A DNA stretch of 64,000 bases from Cranoglanis bouderius (GCA_023630585.1 CM042558.1:16694300-16758299); one strand, 5' to 3'; positions 24,301 to 39,208 are shown, numbered from the stretch's first letter. Numbers and translations are program-made. Notes: generated by a model not told the origin, from the sequence alone.

Positions 24301-25274
24301 CGGTGGCTTTTAGACGAGCGTCATAGCAGAGATGACATCTTGAGAATTTAATTCAGTCCCCGGTGAGCAGGTCACATTATGCGTTCTAAGACCACCAATA
24401 TTAATTCAGAGTCCAGAGAACACTTTGTGCGATTTTTGTCCAAAAATCGTACGGTGTAAACCTTCTTTTCATCCCTATGCCAATTTTCCCACCTCAGCCA
24501 AGCAGAATGACTTTCCCTAATACCCTGGCACTACCGTTTAATGAATAAATCCAACATGTGCATTACATAGCCGGATGAAAATCCCACCCCATAATCCTTT
24601 TGGTCATTAAAACGCCATCATTCTGCCTAGGTGTGTTTGCGGGTCTAAAACAAGTGGCCATTTCCCCAGTTTCCCACTACATGCGGATGAAAGGACACTA
24701 TGCTAATCGAGCTCGGTGTGACTCATACACACCCTCAGGGTTGTAAGAATAGAGCTTCAGTCTTTGGCTCCCCCAGTCAGCCCTCCCGTGCTGCCTACAG
24801 GGTCATGACCCCTGACCCAGAATAGCAGGCTGGGTGGTTTTTGCAAGTGAAAGGGGTAGTGATCATCTGTGATTTGCATTTGTAGGGTGTCCTTTGCTTG
24901 CTAGGAAGCAGTCTAGTGGTGTGTGTATGAGTGTGTATGGGGAAGGAATGTTGGGGGCCTCAAATCCTAATTAGGATTTGAAAGAGCGTGTCACTGCTCT
25001 GAGCGTTCGCAGGTCAGTGTTGATAAGTTCGTCATCAGTCCATTAGCACCTTATGACATGCATCCATTTTGTTTTTGTTTTTTTTCAAATACCCAAGAGT
25101 CGCTGATGTGTTTCTGTACCCAGCTGTAATTTAATTTGCATGCTTTATTGATAAAAGCCCAACGGCTTGCAGGTTTGACACAAACAGCTTGCGATCCAGA
25201 CATGTAGGGAGAAAATGTGCAGAGAAAGTTGAAACCCAAACCGGTTTGCTCCAGGTGTGCGCCGTGGCCTGGAG

Positions 25275-25345
<71 letters not shown>

Positions 25346-27433
25346 CATGTGAATATATGCGTGTTTGCATTATCGGAGCTAGTTGAGGGCCTGGCTGTGT
25401 TTAGCTTGGCTTGCCTGGCACTCAGATTAACAGCCTCATGCGTTCAAGAGGCTCGGCGCATGCAGCTCGCATGTTTTCAAGGACACTTATTTGGAAGCCG
25501 GGTCCGGATTGGATGATTTATCAACTAGTCATTTTAGTACACTTGTTTTGGTTTTTTCAACTACACAAATGAAATGCGTCAAACGTGGACAGATTGGATT
25601 AAAAATGACAAATAATGATGAACGAACAAGTGACAAATTGATTCCAGAGTCCAGTTTTTTTTTTTATATCTAAAATTAACCCAATACCTAAGATTATGGT
25701 CGGATTACATTTTGCTTTCTGAACCAGTGACTGCTCTAGACCTTACAAAGTGATTTCTTTCTAAGACGTACTGTATCTGAGCGCCTCATATCTGCCTCCT
25801 TTGTTTTAAGAGAACGTCTACAAAGTGAGCTTGATGGATGAATCATCTGTGAATTCTGTACATCTGGTAAGAGTTTGGAGATCTGGGAAAGACATTAGGG
25901 GGAGAAAGTAGAGGGGGGAGGGGTGAAAAAAAAAAAAAACGAGAGTCGGAGAGCATAGGGCCTTGAGGAACACCCCCAGCATGTGTAGTCCTGTAACTGA
26001 AAATCACAACCTGGCAAACCTTAGTGTGTAGGAGAACTGGCAACTTTCAGCGCTTATGACTTGCATAGGGGAATAATGGATTTATACTCTTGATATTTTG
26101 TCCATATTGTTTGAAAATCATAGTACGTGATATCATTGCTATTGGAAAAAATCTTACCATATGAATTACATTACAGTGAATAATTCAAAAAACACGAGGA
26201 AGTAACATTTTATCTCGTAATACAAGCTCTAACCTGCTGTTTCTCCGATATTGAACTTCCAGGACTTCCATCAGCTGCCATTTCATTATCCCAGCACTCA
26301 TAGCTGAAAAATGCATGATCCTGATTGGTTAATCTTGTTTCTCGCCATAGCAGCTGGTAGCCAATAAAACACGATTAAACAAACTTGACGTCTGCGGCGG
26401 TTATGAGACGATCTCCGATCGCTCACCTTTTACGGACATAATTATAGTGCGATTAATTCACACAGCAGTGTTATGTAACAACGGGTAAACTGTGTTAACG
26501 AAACACCCATGAGTTAGTCATAAACTATTTCACCTATGCCTGTAATTAAACGGACGTAAACTGTAATGGGACAGAAGATCCGTTACATTATCAGAAGAAT
26601 ATTTGAGAAAAGTTAATTGATCAACATAGTCAGACTACAACAGCTATGTTTCCATCCACATGCATAAAAAAAAAAAAAAACACTGGGTGAAAACAGCGAA
26701 GAAAATCTACAAAATGCACGTAAAAAATTTATTTTATTCGATAAGAAGACATGCATAAACTACGATGGAAACACGTTTACCGAATAAACTCCTCGACGTG
26801 CATCAAAAAAAAGTCATGCGACTTTGCCTCAGTAAATCATGTGATTGGACAATTGTCTCGGAAATAAAAATAAAAACGGCGGAGAGCGAGATTCTCCAGT
26901 TTCCTCAGAAGTGGCGATTTTGTTCTCTTGAACACATGGGATGGAAACGGTGCTTTATTCGCAAATGTTTTATGCGATATTCCAATTTTTCGCACAAGTT
27001 AAATTGGATGGAAACCTAGCTATTGCTTTACCGACACTGATGACTCAAAGATGAATCCATGATCCTCTATAAACACACACTTGCGTAACAGAGTCGTGTC
27101 TGTCCAACCCCCCTCCACCCCCCACCCTCTTGACTGTGGAAGTATGTCTTTCTTACAGTTCTTGGCTCCACATACGCAGATCAGATCCTTGCATAACATA
27201 ATCACATGCTTTACGATCCCCCCGCTAAATTGGCACTGTAATAATTACATTTTTTTTTTCTTATGCAAGCATAATAAACTTAGCAACAGTGTCTAATGAT
27301 CACTCATTTTCCCCGCACAGCTGTATTTATTATCTTCTGCAATAAATCTTGGATGCCGTCTTTCCATACACGCCATAAAACGATGACCAATTTTTACAAA
27401 AGGAAAAAAAAACAACACAAATGTAATCAAGCC

Positions 27434-27477
<44 letters not shown>

Positions 27478-30400
27478 GTGCGTTGTGTCAGACTCTTGGC
27501 TGGCGTCTGCGTGGCTCCGGATCATTCCGTGCCCCGGGCGAGAGCAGACCCTCTGCCCGTTGCAGCATGTGTGTTTGGCTCCTTTCGTTTATTCAGCATT
27601 TGTGCACATGGGTCCAAGATGTGACTTTCTTCAACCTCAGATACAACAACAAAGCAGAAAGAATGGAGTACACGTTAATCAGCTAGTAATTAACTTCTCG
27701 TTAGAGTGCAGATTTTGGAAATTGTCCTAAAGGCTCTTGCAAGGTTTATACATTTACGTTTGGCGGACGCTTTTATCCATTGCACCGTACCGCTCAGCAA
27801 TGTTTGGTCTGGGAGAGAAAGGCCCTGGATTCCCTATCAGCCCTGCTGCCGAGCTGTAAAACCTCTTTATGACAGGAAAGCGACGAGAGAAAGTGATGCA
27901 GAGAGACAGAGCAAAGCGTCTTGCTAGTGGCTCTCTGGTTTTGTCTTTCTCTGCCTGGGTTACTCTTTGACTAGTTTATAGCCGTCTGAAAGGGGACACG
28001 TTAAATCGCTTCTCTGTCTACCAGCTGCGTCATAAAGACCCGTCACCGCCATCACTTCACACTTCTCAGGAGCGAAGTGCACACTCGGCGTGTCGGCCAT
28101 AAAGATGGCCTGATAAGGCGCAGTATATCTCCACCACATTATGAATCATGTTGCTGTTCCTGCAGCTCAACGTCACGGTTTTTAAAATTGATTGGAGACA
28201 TTTTTATTGAATATTGGAACAGACATGGCGGTGAACTTGCTGTATAACTGCTCAGCAGTTATATATTATTTATAGTGGTGTATAAATAGATTTTTTTCTT
28301 ATTTGGGGTCCTTGCTTGTTCAAAACAAGTTGGACCCCTTAAAAATTACATTGTCCTCTTGCCTGGTCATTTCCTGGTATAGGAAGTCATTTGTTAAAGA
28401 AGGGAAGGAAGACATAAAGGAAATGGCGTCCAAATGCAAAAAACAAAAACAAAAAGTGAGGTTGATTTATTAGCTGGCTATTTCTTCTGCTAATTGCGAA
28501 AATGGATGACTAGTCAAAGCCATAATATTACCTCTGTCGTGCGTACCATATATGTATATGCGCAGCAATAGTCATTTCATGAGAAAAGCTCCTGATTTCA
28601 AGTAACGAGTAAAGAATTTGTCCGTTGCACATGCTTCACCCTGAGGCTGATGGAAGCCCAAATGCAATGTAGCATCTGATTCCAAGTTTGATTGATTACT
28701 TCAATAAAAGCCTTCGCTATCACATCCTTGAGATTTCTGTTTGAACATGTTCGATACCCGCAGCATTTTTTGCCCGTTCCAATAAATTTTATTAAACAAC
28801 TTGGCTTATCGTATCTATAGAACAATGACTGATACATTTTACTGCCGTGTTTTCATGCCTGTTGCACAGCTGCAGGGTGGTTTTTGGCAAGCTCGGCTTC
28901 ATACTTATCCTCTGACCTGGAATCAGCTGCCTCCCCAAAATGCAGAGGTACCAACATTTACAGTTTAACCGCAGTATTTCTGACGTTTGACCCCTTTCTA
29001 CGTTCCGTGAGCCAAGGAGCCAACTGCAAACATTCTTTCAGACAAAGCAGAGGTCAAAACAAAAGTCAATAAAATTCACTTGGCACAAAAGCCAATTGTT
29101 TAAAAGGCAAGGGACGTTGAAGTACTGTCGTGAAGTAGAATGTGCACCAGATTTGAATAATGTTGCGTGCATTTAATGTGTAAGAATAGCCGAAAGACGT
29201 GTTCAGGTTTCATAATTGAAGTCGTAAGAGGTACTCTAGTCGAAAAAGAAAGTTTCGGTTTGTCCATTTTGGGAAGATTTTTCTGTGGAACCTGAAGGAA
29301 CAAGAAGGATTTGTCTTTTTAGAAAAGATTTAGCATGCTAAAACCCTTTAACCATACAAGAAATGCTTGAGAAACCTTTCGTCATCATTCGTTGTCATCT
29401 TGTTTGGTGACGTTGAACCTCTCGAGATTGAGCCCGTGAACTTGATAGAACTTGATTCCCACCAATCTGATCCACTTGCACTCACTCCACTGCACTAAAC
29501 CTTGGGGGCTGCATTCACCATTGAATGGCTTCAGCCAGAGACGGCAATCATATAAATTGGTGTGTTATCATAAATAGCATTTGTTCGAGGTTTTGGTCAT
29601 TCTTGCTAGACTTGAGATGCAGTCAGCTCCTTGGTTTCTACAAGTTGCATTGGATAAAACCATGTCCTCAAGGAACAGATGTACACACGAAGCCCTCACA
29701 GCTCTGAGATCTGCAGGGAAGCGGCTGGGAAAAGGGAGTGTTTTGCTCAGCCTACACACCAGCGATTGCGACAGCCGTTTGAGTTACGACCTCGGGGTTA
29801 AGCAGTAGGTGTGAAAGTTAACGTCATCAGATAAGATAAAGCGGGCGAAACAAAGCAGGGTGACCGGGGCGGATCGAATCAAAGTTATATAAACACTTGT
29901 TTCCTTTCCTCCTTGAGCCCATGACCTTTCAAGTTGTAAACCACCAGTGAGTACTGTTATTGAGACGGAATGAGCCGGAAGGCCTCAAGTGCGGCTGTGG
30001 TAAACTCTGCTAAACTCGAAAAGCAAAACTTTGGCGTGAAGGCGTGTTTTACCAGTAACTGATTTACAGAATATTTATGAATAATAAAGATCAATGAATG
30101 AACCTGATGGCATATCTTAGCATATTTAGCCACATACAGTACGTACTGACTTTATTGGCATCCATGGATTAGTTTTAGTCGCCTGTTCTGGATTTAGGTA
30201 TTCAGACTGTCAACTAAACAAGCGCCTTCATGGAACCAAACACCAGGAATGGGCGACATGATATGATATTGTTATCATGAAGAATTCTTGATTGATTCCA
30301 CTGGAGTTACACTGTCTAAGTAAGAAATAAAATACTTTGTGGTGTGATGTTATAGTGAAATAATCAGCAGAGTTACTGCTGATTTACCAAGGCAAAGTTG

Positions 30401-33400
30401 ATTATTTTCCAGTAACAGCATGAGCCAAAATGTTTTATCTTAAACCACGGTAATTCAAAAGTCCCTCTTAAACTACAGTAGTTTGCCAATGTTAACAACA
30501 TCTATGTTTCCGTCCAAGTTGCGAATTTGAAAATGGAATATCGCGATATCGCTTCAGAGCACACAGGTGAAACGCTATCACAAGCAAAGGATGTCTGATA
30601 TCTGGGAACGGAATCGTGAGAGGCGGTTCTGGGAGGTAATTATACCGAATCTTTTAATGCGAAATGTGGATGGAAAAATAGCAAATGTTTAATTTCTTAA
30701 AGATGCCATACTTTTTATCCGGTTACAGTTACATTCAATACATTTTCGAACATCCGCAAAACAACCTAGGCGAGTCGCTGCTATCACTTCCATTATAGCA
30801 GCTATAAACAGTCATTTCCTCACCAGCTCCTCCCCCCCCCCCCGTTTCTTGAAGTTGATAACGCAAAGAAACGCAGCTTGTCATGTTGTAGAGAAAACAC
30901 AAATCCCTCCACCCTGAAAACCTACAGTTACAGCTTTACCACTGACCGTTAAAAGCGCTGACACTATGGAATTAAATTTGTGCCAAAGTATTGAACGTAA
31001 CTTTTCAAGAGACGAACAGAAATATGCAACGAGAAAGAAGAAAAACACTCGGAGACTGAAAACGGTGAACTCGGTGGCGAAAATGTAACGTGGTCTTCAA
31101 ATAAACAGCATCTTTGTAAACAGTTAACAGCTTCATTTTCGCTAATCACGGTTTACGAATGAGTCACTCCAAATCTCACCAGCCAATAAGAGTAACTCGC
31201 TGTTAAGCCCCGCCCACTTGTGAGGTTTGTGCCAGGATGGCTAATGTAAACTTGCTGATCGTAAACGAAAAGTTTGAGAGCGTAAACGAAAGCTCTGGCA
31301 GCGCATTCATAAACCATGATCAGGAAAAACGAAGCTCGGAAAACTGTTAAGAAAGAATGGTGTTTATTTGAAGGCCGTGTTACATTTTTGCCACCGAGCT
31401 CACTGTTTTCAGTTTCAGAGAGATTTTCTTTTTTCTCACAGTATATTTTTGTTCGTTTCTTGAAAAGTTACGTTCAGTACTTTTGGCACAAATTCGATTC
31501 ATATGATACCGGAGAAACCTGTGATTTTATTTATTTATTTATTTATTTATTACAGTCAGTCTCGCTGTCCTAGCACTGGCTGTACTGTCTAGGATTTGTT
31601 TGAGATTTACAAAACTACATAGAAAAAAAAAGGAAAGTTATTAAAGAGTTGTCGAAATCCTGCTTCGGGCTATCTGTCCCATAAATTCAGCGGACTAAGA
31701 TTTACTATAAAGCCCAGTGTGATGGCTGTGTTTAAAAAGTAATAAACTGTCCACAAAAGGCTGACACTGTTGGTTAACCAGACGGCCTTCTGTACTAAAT
31801 CAGCTACCCCAGTCTCTCTTATGGCTCTCTTTCTGAAATGGCCGATATCCGACACCCATGAGTCGCTCATTGCTCCTGAACAGAGGCTCTTTGAGCGCTA
31901 CCTTCGACGAAGGCTCCCTCTGCCCGGCCTTCATTATGGCCGCTTTTAGCAGCGCAGGGCTTGTCCTACATTTGCGCTGATCCCTGTTGCAGATTAGCCG
32001 TGTCCGACTTTTCCTTTCTTTCTGTCTTCGGTATTCGGCCCTCCCCCACACACACACACACCCCCCGGCGAGATTTGAGGGAAACCCTGTAATTTTTCAC
32101 TTTGTTTTAGCATGATTAGGTAATTGCTTTCTGTAACAGGGATGGCAGTTTAGCACCGCGGCACACAATGGCAGCAGGAGGGCCAGGCGTGTGATTATAA
32201 CACGCCGCCTTGTCAAAGTGCTGCCTCAGGGGCACATCTTACTCTGATATTATCTCCACACACACACACACACACAAAGCAGTCCCCACTCAGACTTATG
32301 CTAACACTGTCTTGCTAGGTTTATCTGTCCGTTTATTTATTTTCTGAAGAAAAATGACTTTTTTTTCATTTATTTCATTTTATTATTTATTCATATTTCC
32401 CTCAGCTGTGTGTGTGTGTGTGTGTGCAAGGAAATGTGCAGAGTAAGATAACGTCTCGATTCTCAGCCGGTGTTCCACCATCTTAGCAAAGTAGCCTCGC
32501 TAAAAGACGCGCACAGCTCGACATTCTGACTCACATTCTGACAAAACAATAATACTCCTTCAAACCTGTCTTTCCTCAGCGCTTCAGGATTTAAACAAGA
32601 TTCAGAGAGAAGCCCTGATAAAAATATTACCCTGGTTAAGAAGTGAAGGGGGCTAGCTCGACAAGTTAGCAAGACGTTAATCTTTTTAAATCATCTCCTA
32701 AGTGGTTGCTAAGCTAAGCTGTTCGGTCCTCATTCAGCTGAATGTTACTCTATAACGAACATATTCAGTAGTCCGGTGCCGGAGCGTATTCCGTGTCTAG
32801 TTCTAATAGCACCTACTGCTACATCACTAGCTCTCGCTAAGCAGCTAGTCCTAATGCGCTCCTTAGCTATAGCAGAAATTAGCTTCAGCATAAAGGTTGC
32901 AGGTTTGATCGAATCTGATAAATACATCCCTAAAGGTTCTGATATTACTAAAAGGCTTTGCACATAAAAATGTTCAGCTCTTCTAGAAATCACGCTAAAT
33001 GACCTGTTATTTATATCTGTCGTGTTCTTAATCCTCATTGCTGATCGGGTCGCTGCTGGCTAACTCGCTCAAACAGTTTGAACTCTTCAGGTCTGGGTTT
33101 GTGCATCTGGCACCAAGTCTCTACGTAATTCTGCAGTAGTTACGGGGAGGCCTGGCGTCGCGACGTAATCAATCTTAAAGTTTCAGCAGGAATAGCTGGA
33201 GGCTCGGGCCACGGCCAGACTCATCCGCTGCTTTTTTCCAGACCAGAACTAGAAAAAAAGTTCGAGAATTAAACGCTTATAAATGGTGCAGTATTGTCGA
33301 TGCCAGGAGCCGAGTGATTGTCAAGCGCCTGTGTTCCTGGCGCTGCGTTTGTCTATCTCTTGCTACGGAGAGAAGTTCAGCCATGGCAAGAGAATGTTAA

Positions 33401-35564
33401 ACACTAACAGTGAAACTGCTACGTAGGTACTCGGTATTGATCAGTATTGTTTTTTTTTCCCCCCCTCTCCGTTTCAGAAACCTGAGTCACAACATGCTGA
33501 CGGCAGTCGATACGGACATCCTCTCTAATCTGCCCAACCTTAAAGAAGTGTGAGTAGAAATCAGCGTCTTTGAGCTGTCTCTCTGGAACATAACATCTAG
33601 ACCAAGATTTGTCCAACTCCAGCGTGAAATTGACTGAAATCAGACACTTTAAAAAAAAAAAATCCATTAACACAAAATCTAAACATTAGAATCTATAAGA
33701 GTTCTCATAACTGATCTAGGATCAGCGTAAAGTGTATATAAGGCCACAGACAAGGAACTAAAATGAATTAATACATTCCCCCCCCCCCATTTGTCTCCAC
33801 AATTTGGTCAATTCATACCCACCAGCCAGCTCTCCCCTATAACTACCAACTGGGTAGGTTAAAAGGCGGAAAGCGCTATCCGCCCTCTTCCACATATGCT
33901 GTCGAGTGGCGCTGTGATTGACATAATTGACGTAATCTTTTTCTCTAGACTGTAGTTAAAATTGTGATGCAATTTTTTTTAAAAAAATTCTCAGACTGAT
34001 TTGGCATCTCGGACATCAGCGACGGTGTGCAGAAGCTCTGGAGAAAAATGCAATAATGAGTTTAATCGCATGTGTCACTTACAGTGCAGTAGTTAATGAT
34101 TCCATAGCCCAACTGTCAGTCAGCTTTATTGGGCACTTAAGGCTTTTTGTCGGAGGCTATTGTTCTCAAAGCGGGGGGAATTGGGAGTGAAGAGGAGGTT
34201 TGCTATAATAAGGACTTTCCATCATCATCCGACACCACTCACTAACCTGCCCTGTAAATATTTTATACGGAGAGGGGCTGCAGCTGGCCACCGGCCAGAG
34301 TGCTTCACTCTTTCTCGCTCTCTTCCTCTCTTCCCTCTATCTCACGTCATCTTATTCAAGCCTACACTGTGAGTTATTTTCCCTTTTTGTCCTTTACTTT
34401 TGCCTCCTGTTTATAACCAATTATACACCGAGCTACACATTGATTTCTGCTCTCTGTATGCCTCTGATAAAATGCCTTGGCCTTCGCTTCGACGTGTAAT
34501 TAAACCGTCTTCTTGTGTTTGACCCTCAGGAGACTGGACAACAATGAGCTGACATCAATCCCCGAGTTTGGCAGCGCCTCGGCAGCCATCGTCACTCTCC
34601 ATCTGTAAGCGAACACCTCCGAGCTGTGTTCTCGCACACCCAAGCTCAAGCTTCCAGCCACTCTTAAAGATCTGTCCCTTATAGAAAAGTTATACAGCGT
34701 ACAGGATATTGATGAGGTGGAACCTGATAAACGCAGGAATAGCACGCTGTGTGCTGTATCGATGAAATCTTGTTATGTCCGTGGTATTCGTTTCACGTTG
34801 TGATTAAATTGTCTAGAAATTTTTTAATTTTTTTGTGCACCTAGAGAGAAGTAGCATTGTCTATACGGCACGGTCGTTTATTTAGATTGGTCATGATGTG
34901 TTCATTACAGGTTTATATTAACGCTCTCGTTCTGATGAGTTATCGTTTCCATGGTAACGACTTACACAAGGACTCCTTGTAAACAGATTTAGAAACGTGT
35001 TATCGTTGATACGGTAACGTTTTCTGTTTTGGGCGACATTTATGGAAGGAGTCTCCAGTGTCGGTGCTTTGTAACAATCAGAGGTAACATGATACGCTGC
35101 ATTTTTTTTTTTTGTCTTGTTAACTTCAAGAGAGAAAACAGAGAGGCTGGTGAGGGAACGGAATAACAGTAACTTGTTAACATTAAATGTAACTATAAAC
35201 GGACAAAAATTCGGACGTGTCATTTATTAACGAAGACAAAAAAAACTAATTGTGATCTGCAAGTTGCTGTGGTATTAGAGGAATAAAACTAAATAAAGCA
35301 ATTCCGCTAAACAGGAAACAGGAAAGTAATCAACTTCAGGGTGGTAACAGTAACTCGGCGTCATCGCACCACCCTGATATTGATTATTTTCCTATAACAG
35401 CATGCCCTGATGTGTTTTATTACATACACAATAATGTTAACTATATATAGTAGTTTTAATAGACCTGATTTTATCCATTAGGCAGATCCATAAACAATTG
35501 TGTATAGAGATTGTGTGTATACAGCACCACAGTTCATGTCCTCGTGTATCTCTGGCTCTATATG

Positions 35565-35597
<33 letters not shown>

Positions 35598-38500
35598 CCA
35601 ATCGTTCCTGTATCACATTCCCTCTCTCTGTAATATATCTCCACTGCCAATGTGTCATCCATTTGAGCAGTCAAGTGATCCCTGTCCTGATTGCTCTCGG
35701 CTGTGCAGTCATGGTGTAACCTTATTGATTTACATTTATTCATCATTCTCTTTCAGAAAAAAAAAACAAAAAAAAAAAACGAATTTACAAAAAGTCCCAA
35801 ACCTACTCACACTGATTTGCTGACAACGTGGATGGGCTCGAGCGTCTGAAATGCAGTCGTTTGACATTGGGTTGTGTTACAGGTTGCGTGTGGTTTGCGA
35901 GTTTGCAGCGCTCGGGTCAGGGATGCGAATCCCGGAGCTGCTTTTTTCGGCCTGGGTCGAGGCCTGTTGCCGTGGAGTGCAGCTGCATGCTGGGTAAAAG
36001 TCTATCTTTACTGAGCAGCACAGCTGAAAAGCGGGAGAAGGGCGGCAGCTGGGGCCGTCGGTCAAAGGGCTTACTGTAAAATGAATCAGAGGAAGGGGGC
36101 GGGAAGTGATGGGGGTCGGTGTGATGTCATCCGACACACATGAAGAGGCGGATGGAAAGAGCTCGGAAGTAAGATGGAAGTAAGAGCGAGGGCTCTCCGG
36201 CAGTCTTGGGATTTGAATTCCAAAGCCTTGACTGTGCATTTTGTTCATTTTTACATTGCCGCGGGAGTTTTATCATGAAGCAGGCCACACCCTCTCGCTT
36301 ACGTCGTGTTATTGTTTTTGATCTCGGTGCGGGTCAACAGCTGTTTAACCTGCTGTTCGGTGCAGCCTCAGAGCTCCAGGAGCAACAGGAACGCCCCCGC
36401 GCTCATCCCTCACCATCACGCCATCCTTCTCTCCCCCTCGCCTTCTGTTTATTCAGGTGCGGTGGTGGAAGGAATGCTCTCTTTTTCTGTCTCATTCGCT
36501 CTGTCACTCTTCTTCAGTCCTCTGCTTCAAAACGGTCAGCTCTGGGGTCGCGGGTGCGTGTTTGCGTATGAGCGGCTTCGTGGGAAAGGCCTCAAATAGT
36601 CCCAGGATAAATATAGTAATAATAACTTATTATAATTAACTTAAGCCGCAATAGCCATCAATTCGTATTAGCGACATATTAGCAACATGGTCAAGCCAAG
36701 TAACGTCCGGGCAGCTGGAATAGATGGAGGGCTGTTGGACGGACACCATGTTTAAGGTTAAGCTCATTTTGGAGAATATATCGAACATATCAAAGACTGA
36801 CAATTTAACTCATTATTAAGTCTTAAGGCTGTGAGACTGGATGAGCAAGATGGCGTCCCCTGAGCACCAATGTTTGCATCTTTAGCCAACTATGGCTGCT
36901 GCTGCTGCTGCTGCTGCATTCATACAACACACTTTGTGGCTTGATTTCTGATTTGCCTGTCTGTGTGTATATATGTATTTATATATTTTAGTTGAGTTGA
37001 CTGGTTTTCATTGCATTCTCTGGCTTAGATCTGGCCCTGAACCCAAAACCAACAACTCCAGATGTGGACCGAAAGGCTCTGACCTTTCATGCTTTTCAAA
37101 TGCGAAGGCGTTGGAAAACAAAGCGCCGATTCCCAGACCGAATCGATTCTCAGGCTGCGAGAGAACCAAGAAGACGCAAATAGTAAACATGCAAATTCCC
37201 CAGGAGAGGCGGCTGTTATGGAAGCCATGCCACTGCGCTGTCACTTTGACCGGCTGGGAAAGACCTACAATCAAAAGTCCATACTACGAATAAATGTCCA
37301 AATGTGGAGTTATTCATGTTTTCCATTTAATACGATGTTCTCCACATCTAAATTTGGCTCTAACAAATCACAGATGTTTTCATTTTCTGCCCTTAAGACC
37401 TTCGACCAATCGGTACGGAGTGTTATTCAGACAAAATCTTATTAACCGCAGTAATGAGAGTCACTGACTGAAATTTATCGCCATTATTATTGACATGATG
37501 CCAGGATGACCTGGTTGGTGAACACCGTGTACACAATGATTTTAATGACGATGACAATTAAGAAGTGATTTTAATTTTAAACACAGACTAGGTTCAGGGG
37601 CTGTGTGTACGAGCTCAGTTTGTGACGTCACAAAATAAACTCACCGACTTCAACCGGTCATGCTGTGATATGCAAATGATTAGATGATGATGTAGAAACT
37701 TTCAGCTACACAGCATGCATGCCAAACCAAGCTAACTAGCTTACTAGTGTGACAGTGTCCTCTGTTAAAAGCGCTATACAAATAAAACTGAATTGAACTG
37801 AATTGAACTAGTAAAAGACAAAATGTGTTGTTATATAAAGACGGGTTTGTCAGGTTTGTTACTGTTATGTATATGGTTGAGAGCATTTTAAAAATGACTG
37901 GGCGGGTCATTCCACGGAGCGTCAACCGATCAACAGTATGGCACGCACCACTCTGGATCTAAAAAGGTTCCCCGCCCAGGACCTAAAACCGATTTTGGTT
38001 CCTCCATGCCGAGCGTTCCTGGGTTCCAGCAAAGATTGTTAAAAATTGGTTCCTGAAAAGCTAGCTGTCTAACATGGCTAATAACATGCTTTGTTATATA
38101 ACAAGTTTGTCTGCTGTTATGTAAATTGCTGAGAATATGGAGCCTATTTGCATATCCATTAATCCATTAATGAGCATCAGTGTGTAGAGATATAATTAGC
38201 AGTTTCCTACATAAAAACATTTTAAAATACCCCAAATCTGACAAATATTGAGATACATTTCATCATTTTTCCCCCATAATCCCATATTGCCCATAAAAGC
38301 TCTCCCTGTGCCGGTTTTTCGTTTAGCCTGCGCATTTCATTTTAGTTTCATGGGACATATCTCTTACCAGTGTATTAATTATGACTAATAAAACCTGTCA
38401 AATATATTAATAGTGGCTCTTATCTCTCTCACAGGCACCATAATAAGATTAGCAGCGTGCAGGGCAGCCGTCTCCGAAACCTCACCCACCTGGAGACTCT

Positions 38501-39208
38501 GGATCTGAGTAATAATGACATCATCGATGTGAGAGAACACTGTTTCCCCCGTGGCCTCCGTGTCCGAGAGCTGTGAGTCAACCGTCCTGTCTTTCTCCAT
38601 TTCTTTCTCGAAAATCTGTAGCCGTGAGCAGCCAAAAACTGTGCATATGTATTGAGACGTGACATTGTTGACAATTATTGAAATTATTTATAGGTGTAAA
38701 AACAGGTAATTGAATGTCTGGGAATAAAACTGCAAATAGACATTTTGGAAGTTTGGAAAATTTCGAATTTCTCCAGTCAAGTTATGAAAGGAAAATTATT
38801 CATATAAATTCTTAAAATGGGACTTAAAAGGTTTAAAATAACATTTGTCCAAGTGTCATTTTGGTCCAATCGTCTTTGCGCACAGTAACTAGACGGAATC
38901 TTTCACCGGCACTGTGTATTCCCACCCCGGCGTTCCCGGTATAGTCTTTGGATCCACACTGATCCTGACCAGGATAAAGCATTTACTGAAGATTAGACTG
39001 TCTTATTAGACGGTAATGTGTGGAATTTTGCTTTTTTCTTTTTTTGTTCCTCAGGTCGCTCAGCGGTAATAAAATTGTACACCTGGAGTTTGGCGCGTTC
39101 AGGAACCTGAACGACACTCTGCAGGTCCTGAGGCTCGGCCGGAACCGGCTCACCCAGCTGCCTGTCAAAGGCCTCGAGCTTCCCAGACTAACGCAGCTGT
39201 GAGTACAC

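Larger units (their letters stand above)
18343..33477 (+). other. lrig1: lrig1 intron 1 (15.1 kb)
   Basis: Phase 2 intron, the largest of the gene. It holds the 41-bp minisatellite, several MITEs, SINE pieces, a foldback and microsatellites, listed separately. Stretches such as 23000-25000, 28000-30300 and 31700-33400 show no repeat or gene I can name and are the places to look for conserved regulatory elements. No frame in it looks coding. Confidence 0.9.
34605..38434 (+). other. lrig1: lrig1 intron 3 (3.8 kb)
   Basis: Holds repeat family X copy B, a hairpin module, a GT repeat (35563-35590) and repeat-like DNA at 37600-38150. The 35830-36600 stretch is more GC-rich, with frames up to 123 codons on both strands that match nothing I recognise and lack splice or start support. 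Confidence 0.85.

Noticed and set aside
30964..31573. Pair of similar small proteins on opposite strands (61 and 85 codons)
   Set aside because: They look alike only because they sit in the two arms of an inverted repeat.
32745..33038. 97-codon minus-strand frame in intron 1
   Set aside because: No similarity I recognise, no promoter or splice context; an overlapping plus-strand frame exists too.
35877..36571. Frames of 121-123 codons on both strands of intron 3
   Set aside because: GC-rich stretch with no recognisable domain, and frames on both strands; more likely chance.
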